From contig MCFG01000553.1 in the NCBI GenBank assembly GCA_002104895.1, positions 1-31,940 of the forward strand: a stretch of 31,940 bases of DNA. The letters run 5' to 3'. Of the stretch, positions 18,059 through 29,399 are shown piece by piece (within the stretch, counting starts at the first letter, position 1; each line of letters begins with the position of its first letter). This stretch comes from Anaeromyces robustus. Lineage: Eukaryota > Neocallimastigomycota > Neocallimastigomycetes > Neocallimastigales > Neocallimastigaceae. A model generated the notes under the pieces. That model did not search any database and was not told where the DNA came from. It worked only from the letters and a program-made list of their open reading frames with translations. The translations under genes and the position numbers were made by a program.

Positions 18059-19618
18059 ATTAACATCACTTTCATAGTCAACATCACTATCATTGATTGT
18101 ACGAACTAATCTTCCTTTGAAATATTCTTCTCTCTCTTCTTCGTCTTCAATAGACCAGTTAGCTTTTGAAATAGAGGGTTCTTCCTTAAACGTCTTCTTA
18201 ACCTCATTCCTCTCACCTTCATCTTCAGCAGGTTCTTTTCCTTTTCTTGATATAATTTTGATAACTGGTTTCTTTTCTTTCTTTGAGTTTCTTTTTCTCT
18301 TTCCATAATTGCAGAAACGTGCACAGAAACCAGAACTGAAAGCTAATTTCTTATTGTCGTGGTAGTTTGAGGGGCAGTGCTTTTCGATCCAAGGTAAACC
18401 TAAAATGATATCGACATCAGGGATTCGAAGGACATAAAATTTAATAAGTTCATAGTGGTTTCTTTTTCTTAAAATACATTTTTCTGTTTCTTTTTTAACC
18501 TTGGAAATTCCATAGCCTAACCCAGACACTCCAAAAGGTTCCTTTATTTGATTTATATTAATACCGATTAATTTAGCAAATTCTGGGTGAATAAAATTAA
18601 GGTCTGCCCCAGAATCAATGAGTACCCTAGCTTTGTGTTCGTTCACCTCATTAGTACTAATATAAAAGTCAATCACGTTATTCCTTTCTTCTTCTACAGT
18701 AGCCTTTTTTAAGTTTGATTTATGTAAACCCACGGTAGCACCAGGTTCAATTCCTTTCTCGCGTAAGGTTCTCTTAATTATTTTCATTTGTTTCGGTCTT
18801 TTCTTATTCGGGCAGTTGAACTTCATGTGTCCTTTTTGTTTACAGTAGAAACAAACTCCTTTCTTCCTTTCTTCTTCAAAAGTTTTAGTCTCTTCTCTGT
18901 ATGGATTTTTATACGGCTGATAATACTGGGAGGTCCTTGGATTTTTTCTTATTCGATACAGGTCAATGTCCATAGGATTATTACCTGTTTGATGTTGATA
19001 ATACGTTTCCAACGTATCATTTCTTTTAATCAAATTTTCGACTGTTACAACAGTTCTAAACAGTCTTTCTAGGGAATTGGGATTTGGATCTACTACAGCA
19101 ATCTTTTCCCTCAATTGCTGTTTTAAACCTCTAATAAACATATGAATTTTAGCGCTTTCATTAAAATTTGAGCTCTGACCGATTCTCTGAAATTCGGTTA
19201 TATACTCAAAAACATATCCGAAGGGCTTTTGTCTGAGGTTGCATAATCTCTCATTCGCTACCACTGCTTCTGTAGTGTAGTCTCCGAAATTTGATCGGAG
19301 TTCCCTAACAAATTCATGGTAGTCGTTAAGCAATGGGCTGTTGTTTCTTCTTAACACTGAGGCCCATTCTAAAGCTTTTCCAAACATATACGACATGAGG
19401 AATCTGATTTTATTTTCATCTTCCCTGAACCGTTCTGGATTGGATTCCATTGTTAATTCTGCTCGAGTTAGGAATCCATCTAAATCTCCGTGCTTCCCTG
19501 TGAAAATAGGGGGTTCGTTTACTAATTTGAAATGTTGATTGTGTTGTTCTCCCATATTGCTTCGTTCTTCTAATGAGAGATTCTCCAAAATACTATTAAT
19601 AATAATTAAGTCTGACAC
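18059..19618 (-). pseudogene. Element C Gag and protease (5' part of an interrupted gag-pol)
   Basis: This Gag belongs to a different family from A and B (FKLVNEPPIFTGKHGDLDGF ... FGKALEWASVLRR). A CCHC knuckle is at about residues 256-269 (CFYCKQKGHMKFNC). The retropepsin has DSGAD at about 335 and an IILGLPWI motif. The reading frame nominally continues to 17939, but everything below 18059 is solo LTR D1 sequence. The true ORF continued in frame through 17307-17343 into pol. The start at 19618 (MSDLIIINS) is the first ATG. A second in-frame ATG, 21 codons on (MGEQHNQHF), is an alternative. C was therefore a single-ORF gag-pol element before the insertions. Confidence 0.92.
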
Positions 19619-19732
19619 TTTGTATGAATTGACTTAACTAACTTATTTATTATATTTTATGAAAAGTCGACCAGGACGCTATCCCGATTGCAATGGGTGT
19701 CGGTCGAGTTTTCTTAAATAATAAATAAATAA

Positions 19733-19791
<59 letters not shown>

Positions 19792-19951
19792 GTCTTCCAA
19801 ACCACGTACTTTTACTAGTAGCAAGGCAGTTTCTTGAACAAGTTATATTCTAACTGGCAGCTTCTGGACTGGTAGCTTTCTAACTGGTAGTTTTCTAACT
19901 GGTAGTTTTCTAACTGGTAGTTTTCTAACTAGTAGCTTCTGGACTGGTTGT
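19619..19951 (-). other. Element C leader with T52 run and a 15-bp minisatellite
   Basis: This is the untranslated region between the C gag start and its 5' LTR. A run of 52 T is at about 19737-19788. From about 19848 to 19950, a 15-bp unit close to TAACTGGTAGTTTTC repeats about six times, with some GGACTGG variants at each end. No ORF. Confidence 0.75.
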
Positions 19952-20096
19952 TGTAACGTATTTTTTTTTTTTTAAAATCAAAGGTAATTGTTATTGTAAA
20001 GGATTGTTAAAAAATAGATTACAACAACAATTTAAAAACACTAACACGAAAATTAAAAAAAATATTCTAATAAAAATATATTTTGTTAAAATATAT
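19952..20096 (-). repeat. Element C 5' LTR, segment 1 (probable)
   Basis: It begins TGTAACGTATTT on the plus strand, which in sense is the LTR 3' end (...AATACGTTACA). Together with 20674-20705 and 25060-25564 it gives an LTR of about 682 bp, once F, the E array and one TSD copy each are discounted. This is supported by position and termini. The other LTR of C is outside the window, so it is unconfirmed. Confidence 0.6.
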
Positions 20097-20668
20097 TGTA
20101 ACGAACTTAGTGAGAAATTCACTAGGTTGTTGTAGTATTTCAATAATTAAAATAAAATAAACAAACAAAATAAATAACACAATATTAAAACATAATGTTT
20201 ATGGATTTATTTTGTATTTTATTTAATATTTAAATATTTAATATTTTTCTTATTAATAATGACTCAAAGAGTAAAAATAATATTAATACATTTCTTTTAT
20301 ATTCAAGACTTATTCTAAATCATTACGTGATTGGTTTACTTATTTAAATAACAAAATATTTAATTATTTAACTATTACTATAATTAAGTGAATACATAAT
20401 TAGTATCTAAATAAAATCGTATTTATATCTAAGTGAACGAATAACTAATATCTAAATAAATCTAACTAAGTGAATGAATAATTATAGACTAAATAATTCT
20501 ATTAATAAAATAAGTAAATGAACAAATGTATTAATAACTAAATAAATGAATAATTTTCCAAATCAAAAAGGTAAAAGTAGGATTCGAACCAGTGATATCT
20601 ATGATAAAGGTAGAAGTAGTTACCGTTGAGCCACGAAGTTCCTTAATGTCGTTGTTGATACCGTTACA
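20097..20668 (-). repeat. Solo LTR F (572 bp)
   Basis: In sense it starts TGTAACGGTATC and ends with the complement of TGTAACGAACTT. The TSD TATAT is at 20092-20096 and 20669-20673. It is a distant relative of the E LTR: same GTG...CACTAGGTTGTTGTAG end, same GACTC-GAGT hairpin, same tRNA-like part. Confidence 0.93.
20571..20640 (-). promoter_or_regulatory. tRNA-like Pol III promoter in solo LTR F
   Basis: Box A TGGCTCAACGG (complement of 20623-20633) and consensus box B GGTTCGAATCC (complement of 20580-20590) are 43 nt apart start-to-start. TTTT follows within 5 nt of box B. This is the closest of all to a real tRNA gene. Confidence 0.78.
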
Positions 20669-20673
20669 TATAT

Positions 20674-20705
20674 GTTTTATTAATTTTCTGAAAATTAAAA
20701 AATTT
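20674..20705 (-). repeat. Element C 5' LTR, segment 2 (probable)
   Basis: AT-rich remnant between solo LTR F and the E array. It joins to 25060 when the AATTT duplication is removed. Confidence 0.5.
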
Positions 20706-21298
20706 TGTAATGATATGGATCCATTATGGCTACTAATTAGGCTCAGTTCTACCTGCTTCTATTATTCTGTTGGTTGTCTCTGGTTCGAACCTTACTCTTT
20801 ACCTTTCGGAATAATATTATTTATTTAATTAATAATAAATATATTCACTCAATTATTAGATAATAATTTACTTAAATTAATAATATGTATTCATTGAAAT
20901 AAATTTATTTAAATATTAATTTATTATTCACTTAATTAATATAATAATTTATCTAGTTCTTAATATTATATTTATTTAATTAAAATAATAATTAAATAAT
21001 TATATAATTCTTATTTTAAATAATTTGCCCAATCATGTAATAATTTAGAATAGATTTTTGAATATATAAATTCATGTATTTTATTTTATTTGACTCTTTG
21101 AGTCGATATTAACAATCAATTAATAATAAATAAAATATAAATATCAACCATAAATAAATGAACAAATATATATTATATAAATGAATCTACTAATTAATTA
21201 AGTGAATAATCAATAGTGTTATAAATAATTTAATATATTATATTATTATTTATTATTAATTTCCTACAATAACCTAGTGGTCACTCCAAATCTTTACA
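20706..21298 (+). repeat. E array LTR 1
   Basis: It runs TGTAATGATATGG ... AAATCTTTACA. The tRNA-like box A (TAGGCTCAGTT) is at about 20738-20748 and box B (GGTTCGAACC) at 20782-20791, 44 nt apart. The predicted RNA start GAGTCGATAT is at 21100-21109, preceded by a GACTC-TTT-GAGTC hairpin (21092-21104). Confidence 0.95.
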
Positions 21299-21956
21299 AT
21301 ATCGACTCCACGTTGAAACAACACCCACTACCTTGTTGTAGGACCAATCCTTCCAAGGTTTTCACCGTTCAACGTTTCAATAAACGCCATAAATCGAAAA
21401 TCTATTTTCAATAATATTAAAATAAGAACAACAACGCATCCATCAATCTTTTTCGAAAATTTTTTAATTTTACCAATCGGTTTAAAAAATGATGCGTTTT
21501 TCACTAAATATAAATTATCTCCATCAGGAGTACACTTTGAACTAGTTTGGAACATTCTAGAACAGTTTTACCTATTTTTCTTCTCAAAAAATCTTTATTT
21601 CAAATTTGATGCCGTTAGCCGCATTTTTTGGTAATTTTCTGTTCATACTCAATTCTACTAGAAAACCAGATACCAATTTATCTTTATTTTATCTGTGCCT
21701 GCCATATAATACCTCTTAAACTCTACTTCGATATAAAATTTAACTACTATTTTAGGATACGTTACCGCTAAATAATCAAATACTATAACTCTAATATTTT
21801 AATATATCTTTTTGTAGATACTATCTTATACAAATTTTTTTTTAGGCTTTTAATGATTACTCTCGATTATAACTCTCTTTAGATTATCTACAAACTCTTA
21901 TTTACTATTCTTTTATATTAGCGATCGTCTGGTATCCGATCTTTAGAGGAGGACCA
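21299..21956 (+). other. E array internal region 1 with PBS and polypurine block
   Basis: The PBS ATATCGACTC at 21299-21308 pairs perfectly with 21100-21109. The polypurine block is at 21926-21956, just before LTR 2. It is otherwise non-coding. A 75-codon antisense ORF exists only in this copy and is not conserved. Confidence 0.9.
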
Positions 21957-22549
21957 TGTAATGATATGGATCCATTATGGCTACTAATTAGGCTCAGTTC
22001 TACCTGCTTCTATTATTCTGTTGGTTGTCTCTGGTTCGAACCTTACTCTTTACCTTTCGGAATAATATTATTTATTTAATTAATAATAAATATATTCACT
22101 CAATTATTAGATAATAATTTACTTAAATTAATAATATGTATTCATTGAAATAAATTTATTTAAATATTAATTTATTATTCACTTAATTAATATAATAATT
22201 TATCTAGTTCTTAATATTATATTTATTTAATTAAAATAATAATTAAATAATTATATAATTCTTATTTTAAATAATTTGCCCAATCATGTAATAATTTAGA
22301 ATAGATTTTTGAATATATAAATTCATGTATTTTATTTTATTTGACTCTTTGAGTCGATATTAACAATCAATTAATAATAAATAAAATATAAATATCAACC
22401 ATAAATAAATGAACAAATATATATTATATAAATGAATCTACTAATTAATTAAGTGAATAATCAATAGTGTTATAAATAATTTAATATATTATATTATTAT
22501 TTATTATTAATTTCCTACAATAACCTAGTGGTCACTCCAAATCTTTACA
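21957..22549 (+). repeat. E array LTR 2
   Basis: 593 bp, near-identical to LTR 1, with the same tRNA-like boxes and primer site. Confidence 0.95.
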
Positions 22550-23210
22550 ATATCGACTCCACGTTGAAACAACACCCACTACCTTGTTGTAGGACCAATC
22601 CTTCCAAGGTTTTCACCGTTCAACGTTTCAATAAACGCTATAAATCGAAAATCTATTTTCAATAATATTAAAATAAGAACAACAACGCATCCATCAATCT
22701 TTTTCGGAAATTTTTTAATTTTACCAATCGGTTTAAAAAAATGATGCGTTTTTCACTAAATATAAATTATCTCCATCAGGAGTACACTTTGAACTAGTTT
22801 GGAACATTCTAGAACAGTTTTACCTATTTTTCTTCTCAAAAAATCTTTATTTCAATTTTGATGCCGTTAGCCGCATTTTTTGGTAATTTTCTGTTCATAC
22901 TCAATTCTACTAGAAAACCAGATACCAATTTATCTTTATTTTATCTGTGCCTGCCATATAATACCTCTTAAACTCTACTTCGATATAAAATTTTAACTAC
23001 TATTTTAGGATACGTTACCGCTAAATAATCAAATACTATAACTCTAATATTTTAATATATCTTTTTGTAGATACTATCTTATACAAATTTTTTTTTTAGG
23101 CTTTTAATGATTACTCTCGATTATAACTCTCTTTAGATTATCTACAAACTCTTATTTACTATTCTTTTATATTAGCGATCGTCTGGTATCCGATCTTTAG
23201 AGGAGGACCA
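22550..23210 (+). other. E array internal region 2
   Basis: 661 bp. It differs from region 1 mainly by homopolymer lengths and single bases (for example AAATCG preceded by CTATA instead of CCATA). The polypurine block is at 23180-23210. Confidence 0.9.
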
Positions 23211-23803
23211 TGTAATGATATGGATCCATTATGGCTACTAATTAGGCTCAGTTCTACCTGCTTCTATTATTATGTTGGTTGTCTCTGGTTCGAACCTTAC
23301 TCTTTACCTTTCGGAATAATATTATTTATTTAATTAATAATAAATATATTCACTCAATTATTAGATAATAATTTACTTAAATTAATAATATGTATTCATT
23401 GAAATAAATTTATTTAAATATTAATTTATTATTCACTTAATTAATATAATAATTTATCTAGTTCTTAATATTATATTTATTTAATTAAAATAATAATTAA
23501 ATAATTATATAATTCTTATTTTAAATAATTTGCCCAATCATGTAATAATTTAGAATAGATTTTTGAATATATAAATTCATGTATTTTATTTTATTTGACT
23601 CTTTGAGTCGATATTAACAATCAATTAATAATAAATAAAATATAAATATCAACCATAAATAAATGAACAAATATATATTATATAAATGAATCTACTAATT
23701 AATTAAGTGAATAATCAATAGTGTTATAAATAATTTAATATATTATATTATTATTTATTATTAATTTCCTACAATAACCTAGTGGTCACTCCAAATCTTT
23801 ACA
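23211..23803 (+). repeat. E array LTR 3
   Basis: 593 bp. It reads TATTATTATGTTGG where LTRs 1, 2 and 4 read TATTATTCTGTTGG. The single-copy E element has the LTR 3 variant. Confidence 0.95.
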
Positions 23804-24461
23804 ATATCGACTCCACGTTGAAACAACACCCACTACCTTGTTGTAGGACCAATCCTTCCAAGGTTTTCACCGTTCAACGTTTCAATAAACGCTATAAATC
23901 GAAAATCTATTTTCAATAATATTAAAATAAGAACAACAACGCATCCATCAATCTTTTTCGAAAATTTTTTAATTTTACCAATCGGTTTAAAAAAATGATG
24001 CGTTTTTCACTAAATATAAATTATCTCCATCAGGAGTACACTTTGAACTAGTTTGGAACATTCTAGAACAGTTTTACCTATTTTTCTTCTCAAAAAATCT
24101 TTATTTCAATTTGATGCCGTTAGCCGCATTTTTTGGTAATTTTCTGTTCATACTCAATTCTACTAGAAAACCAGATACCAATTTATCTTTATTTTATCTG
24201 TGCCTGCCATATAATACCTCTTAAACTCTACTTCGATATAAAATTTAACTACTATTTTAGGATACGTTACCGCTAAATAATCAAATACTATAACTCTAAT
24301 ATTTTAATATATCTTTTTGTAGATACTATCTTATACAAATTTTTTTTTAGGCTTTTAATGATTACTCTCGATTATAACTCTCTTTAGATTATCTACAAAC
24401 TCTTATTTACTATTCTTTTATATTAGCGATCGTCTGGTATCCGATCTTTAGAGGAGGACCA
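23804..24461 (+). other. E array internal region 3
   Basis: 658 bp, with the same PBS and polypurine block (24431-24461). It shares CTATA with region 2 and the TTCGAAAA variant with region 1. Confidence 0.9.
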
Positions 24462-25054
24462 TGTAATGATATGGATCCATTATGGCTACTAATTAGGCTC
24501 AGTTCTACCTGCTTCTATTATTCTGTTGGTTGTCTCTGGTTCGAACCTTACTCTTTACCTTTCGGAATAATATTATTTATTTAATTAATAATAAATATAT
24601 TCACTCAATTATTAGATAATAATTTACTTAAATTAATAATATGTATTCATTGAAATAAATTTATTTAAATATTAATTTATTATTCACTTAATTAATATAA
24701 TAATTTATCTAGTTCTTAATATTATATTTATTTAATTAAAATAATAATTAAATAATTATATAATTCTTATTTTAAATAATTTGCCCAATCATGTAATAAT
24801 TTAGAATAGATTTTTGAATATATAAATTCATGTATTTTATTTTATTTGACTCTTTGAGTCGATATTAACAATCAATTAATAATAAATAAAATATAAATAT
24901 CAACCATAAATAAATGAACAAATATATATTATATAAATGAATCTACTAATTAATTAAGTGAATAATCAATAGTGTTATAAATAATTTAATATATTATATT
25001 ATTATTTATTATTAATTTCCTACAATAACCTAGTGGTCACTCCAAATCTTTACA
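24462..25054 (+). repeat. E array LTR 4
   Basis: 593 bp, the terminal LTR, followed by the TSD AATTT. Confidence 0.95.
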
Positions 25055-25059
25055 AATTT

Positions 25060-25564
25060 AAAATAATAACAATTACACCTTTCAAAATTTAAGAAATTTT
25101 GAAGTATTTTTATATTTTTTTTATAATTATATTTATTATATATTATACTAATTTATTTATATTTAATTTCTATTTATTTACGGACTATCTAACTAACTAA
25201 ACTTTATTATTTAATAAATTTATTTATTATTTCTAAAAATGGAAATTTTAAATTAACTATTTAAACTAAGACTAAATAATTTCAATTGAGTTCATTTATT
25301 ATTTATTTATTATTCTAATATTAATAATATATTTTATTATATATTTTAAATTTAAAAACAATGAAAAATTTTATAAATTAAAAGTGAAAAAATTAATATT
25401 TCACAAAATAAATTAATAATTTATTTTGTTTTGAACTTTATTTAATTGATTTAAATTATTGTTTCACAATAATTTTACAGAAATATTTTTTGTAATTCAG
25501 TTACTTGAAAAGTGGCTGAATTTAAAATTAAAGATATTATAATGTGGCGTATAATATCTTTACA
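25060..25564 (-). repeat. Element C 5' LTR, segment 3 (probable)
   Basis: AT-rich and non-coding. Its right end TATCTTTACA is, in sense, a start TGTAAAGATAT. A perfect 12-bp inverted repeat (25530-25541 and 25550-25561, loop ATGTGGCG) sits at this terminus. No tRNA-like boxes were seen, unlike the other LTR families. Confidence 0.6.
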
Positions 25565-28060
25565 ATAACCCTGATATTAGTAATATCAATATTCAACACG
25601 ATAATACTAATAGCAATGTCAACAATGGAGTTAAGAATAATAACACTGAAAATAACAACAAAATCAATAAAACAATTGAAATCAATCAAGTTAAGAATAA
25701 TGATGCTAATGGAATAAACATTAAACAAAATTCTTACAAAAATTGTACTCATAACAACAAAAGGAAAAATAATTTTTATAATTGTAACGAATCCCTCAAT
25801 TAGTAAAATAGTAACCATGGTCTAGTTAGTAACTATGACCATCTGGGAGAACACTCTGGGTTCGACTCACACCTTGTTCCAAATTTTATAAAAATTTTAT
25901 TTTAAATTTATTTATTATAAATTTCTGTATTTTATTCTGTATTTGTTTCTGTATTTTATTTCTGTATTTCTTTATAGAATTACACGGAATAGAATTAGAA
26001 ACTTTAAGAAAAAATTATATAATATTTCTTTATTTTTCTATGAGATTCATTTTATATCAAAATATCTTAGTTTCTAGTAATTTTTATTATTTTTTATGAA
26101 CTTTTATTTTTAAAACTATTTTTCCGCAAAAAGTATAAATAGGTGTAAAACTTTTAGTTAAAATATTTTTCTTTGTGCTTTTATTCTTTTATAACTTTAT
26201 ATATATTAGTAATAATTAATTCATAAGTAGTTTGAAATACTACAAAGATTAGTTATTATTAATTTTTAATAATTAATAAAACTATATTCTAATAAAACAA
26301 ATTTTAAATAAAAGTAAAATAAAACTTAAAACTAAATCTTACTAATATATATATCTCGACACCGACCTTTCAGGTTAACAAAGGAAAGGTGTTCTGATAT
26401 TGCAATAAGTATCTTTTATTTTAAATTTTATTTTGTTTGTGTTTACTTCAGATTTTGGTGTCAATTGTAATATTGGAACTACCGTTCCGTTACAATAATA
26501 ATAACAAATTAAAGAAAAGAAAATCTTATCTACATGAACCATATGATTATAATGATATTTTCAATTTCGAAGATAAAGATCAATGGTTAGAAGCAGTAAA
26601 TAAAGAGCTTCAAAATATGACAAAAATGAATGTATATGAAACGGTTGATAACATTCCAGAAGGTGCAAATACAATATCATCCAGATGGATTTTCAGCTAT
26701 AAAAGAGATGGAGATGGAAACATCATTAAATGGAAAGCAAGATTGGTAGCTAAAGGCTTTACACAAGAATTTGGAATCGATTACAATGAAACATTCTCTC
26801 CAACTCTAAAACAAGATTCGCTCAGACTATTCATAGCCATATCTGTTCAAAAGGGGTTCAGAATAATTCAAATAGACATCAATGCCGCCTATTTAAATGC
26901 ACCATTGAATGAAAATATATACATGAAGGCACCCGAAGGTGATCCAGGGTTCAACAAATGTTATTGGAAATTAAATAAAGCACTTTACGGGCTAAAACAA
27001 GCTGGTAAGCAATGGAACGAAAAACTAAATGCAGAACTAATTAAAATAAATTTCAGACGACTTTTTAGTGAACCCTGTATATACGTAAAAGAAAACAGAA
27101 ATAAAGACATAATATGTATATTATCTGTATACGTCGGTGATATATTAATTTCAGGAATAGAATCGGAAATTAACAATACAAAAAGATTAATTAAAGAAAA
27201 ATTTGAAATCAAAGACATTGGGGATGTGGATTTCGTAATTGGAATCAAATTTGAAAAATGTAAAGGTGGGTATACATTACATCAAAAAAGATATATTAAC
27301 GATATTTCAAACAAGTTCAATATTGACAATTATAGACAAACAAGGAATTTAAAGCCAGTAGAAAACAAAGAATTAAGAGAAATAAAATTTAATGAAACAA
27401 AATATCGAAGTGCTATTGGAAATCTATTATATTTGGCAATATGTACACGTCCGGATATTCTTTTTGCCGTAAGTAGAGCATCAAGGAATTCAAACAATCC
27501 AAATTATGAAGATTTGGAAAGTGTGTTAAAAAATTTTCAGATATATAAAATCAACCGCCAATTATGGAATCAAATTTACAAAAAACACATCAATTGAAAT
27601 ATATACAGATGCTGACTATGCTGGGGATCCAGTCACTAGAAGGTCCACCTCAGGTTTTCTAATATCGATAGGTGGTTCACCCACTAGTTGGTATTCAAAA
27701 CTTCAACATTGTGTATCAACGTCTACGGCAGAAGCTGAATGTTATAGCTTGAGTGAATGCGCGAAGCATAGTGTATGGTATATGAATTTTTTAAATGAAC
27801 TAAATTTTAACTTAAATTACTTAACAATTAACGTCGACAATAAAGCAGCCATTTGTAATAGTGAAAATCAATCAATTAATCCTAAAACAAAACATATTGA
27901 TATACGTTATCACTATATAAGAGAATTAATTAACCAAAGGAAAATTAAACTAAAATATATAAAATCAAAATATAATTTAGCTGATGGTTTTACCAAATAT
28001 CTTGATAACACATTAATGGATAAATTTAGAAATTCAATACTAACTAAAATTGACCATTAA
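25565..28060 (+). pseudogene. Element G Ty1/copia pol: Asn-rich linker, reverse transcriptase, RNase H
   Basis: Reading from 25567, an Asn/Lys-rich linker runs to 25782, is interrupted by solo LTR D2, and resumes in frame at 26500. It then gives copia RT (DQWLEAVNKELQNM, ISSRWIFSYKR, KARLVAKGF, QIDINAAYLNAPL, KALYGLKQAGKQW). RNase H follows (IYTDADYAGD, STSGFLI, STAEAECYSLSE) with the end NLADGFTKYL, stop at 28058-28060. Two defects are seen. The YVDD box reads YVGD (Gly codon at 27136-27138), and an extra A in the run at 27528-27533 shifts the frame between RT and RNase H. Gag, protease and integrase are not in the window; they should lie beyond the far end of element C. Confidence 0.92.
25783..26494 (+). 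repeat. Solo LTR D2 (712 bp)
   Basis: Same family as D1, with TSD ATAAT at 25778-25782 and 26495-26499. It differs from D1 by scattered substitutions and a 4-bp loss within box A (TGGTCTAGTTAG), which may cripple its Pol III promoter. TATA box is at 26134-26141. Confidence 0.95.
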
Positions 28061-28104
28061 AATAAACAAATAAAATAATAAATTAATCTTATAGAAAGAT
28101 TAAT

Positions 28105-28115
28105 TTAAGGAGGAA
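28105..28115 (+). promoter_or_regulatory. Polypurine tract of copia element G
   Basis: TTAAGGAGGAA lies about 45 nt after the pol stop, directly before a TG-starting LTR. Confidence 0.7.
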
Positions 28116-28450
28116 TGTCAGAATAATATTTATTGTGTTTATCATAACATAATTAACTTATATTATTTATATAAATAAATACCCCTTAATATTATTGTAT
28201 CAACCAATAGAAATAATATTTAATCTTTTATTAAACATAAATAGGAAATAAATTCTCTATTTATTCTTTTGATTAAGAAAGATAATATGTAGTAAATTAT
28301 TATAAAATATAATAAAGTATCTTAACATAAAATAATAAATATTTATATATTAATTTTAAAATATATAAAACATATTTTATTCAAATTTGTCACTTAATAT
28401 ATATAGAGTTGTAATTGAATTTAAAACATTATACATTTAATCATTTTACC
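28116..28450 (+). repeat. Copia element G 3' LTR (right end uncertain)
   Basis: It starts TGTCAGAATAATATTTATTG right after the polypurine tract. A TATA-like motif (CATAAATAGG) is near 28238. The other LTR is outside the window and no clear CA end or TSD could be fixed, so the right boundary is only a guess. Confidence 0.5.
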
Positions 28451-28705
28451 AAGAATTATAAAAATAAAAAAAAAGGAAATGAAATAAATATAAAAAGTAA
28501 TAATCATTTTGTATAAAAAAATACATTTTAAATTATCTTCTTATTATTCCTTTTTCGTTAGTCTTTTTTTTTTATTTTCTTATTTATTTTATTCTTTTAT
28601 TTCAAAAAATATTATTAATTAAAATTATATTAAAATGGAATATTAAAAAATTATTTTCTTCAAGCTTATCCATTTTTAGTATATATTGAATTTTTATTTC
28701 AATCC

Positions 28706-28778
<73 letters not shown>

Positions 28779-29364
28779 AGAACAAAATAATAATATTTGA
28801 TACATAATTATAATAAATGAATATAATAAATGCTTTAATGATTTACTATAATATGTCTCAAATTTTTAAATTTCATAATAATAATTATAACAATAATTAA
28901 TAGGCAATACCACAATAAAGAAAACAAGTAATTAAATGACTTGACCCTTTGGAATTATCAAGAAATAGTTCATTTCAATGTCTCTGATCCACATCTTTAA
29001 GTTTTTTAAATACATAATATCCATCAAAAGAGATTCCCCAAGGGATTTGTCCCTATTAATTTCTTTAATCATCAAATGAATATAAGTATAAACTCTTTGT
29101 ATCCTTCAAACGTTTTGCATTTAAAACATCATAGAAAAATATTAAATACGGAAAAATATAAGATAAAATTTAAAAAAAAAAAAAAGAAAAAAATAAATTT
29201 ATATTAGTCCTTTTTTTTATATAGACTTGATAAAAAAATTTTTGATTTGATTTATATATTAAATATACATTTTTGTGAATACATAATAAGATAAGAAAAA
29301 ATAATGTAAAAAAAATTTATAAATATTAAAACAAAAAAAAAAATAATAAAAACAGAAATAATAT

Positions 29365-29399
<35 letters not shown>

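Larger units (their letters stand above)
20706..25054 (+). mobile_element. Tandem array of element E: LTR-int-LTR-int-LTR-int-LTR
   Basis: Four 593-bp LTRs (20706-21298, 21957-22549, 23211-23803, 24462-25054) alternate with three internal regions of 658, 661 and 658 bp. All are in + orientation, and a single TSD AATTT flanks the whole array (20701-20705 and 25055-25059). The copies are nearly identical. One TSD for the whole array means either one insertion followed by unequal LTR recombination, or insertion of a ready-made multimer. Confidence 0.96.

Noticed and set aside
20571-20640. Genuine tRNA genes within the LTRs.
   Set aside because: Box A and B are good, but I could not pair a 7-bp acceptor stem or a clear anticodon arm. 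The motif sits at a fixed place in LTRs, so it is treated as tRNA-like promoter.
21328-21555. 75-codon ORF on the minus strand of E array internal region 1.
   Set aside because: The frame depends on a run of six A that is seven in internal regions 2, 3 (and the matching T run in the single E copy). It is antisense to the element and not conserved.
19952-25564. The span from TGTAACG to TTTACA as one large element with its own TSD.
   Set aside because: The flanks GTTGT and ATAAC do not match. The left flank is C leader and the right flank copia pol, which fits a single C 5' LTR split by insertions.
26437-26494. Start of a copia ORF at 26437.
   Set aside because: This part is solo LTR D2 read through by chance in frame. 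The copia frame actually continues from 25782 to 26500.
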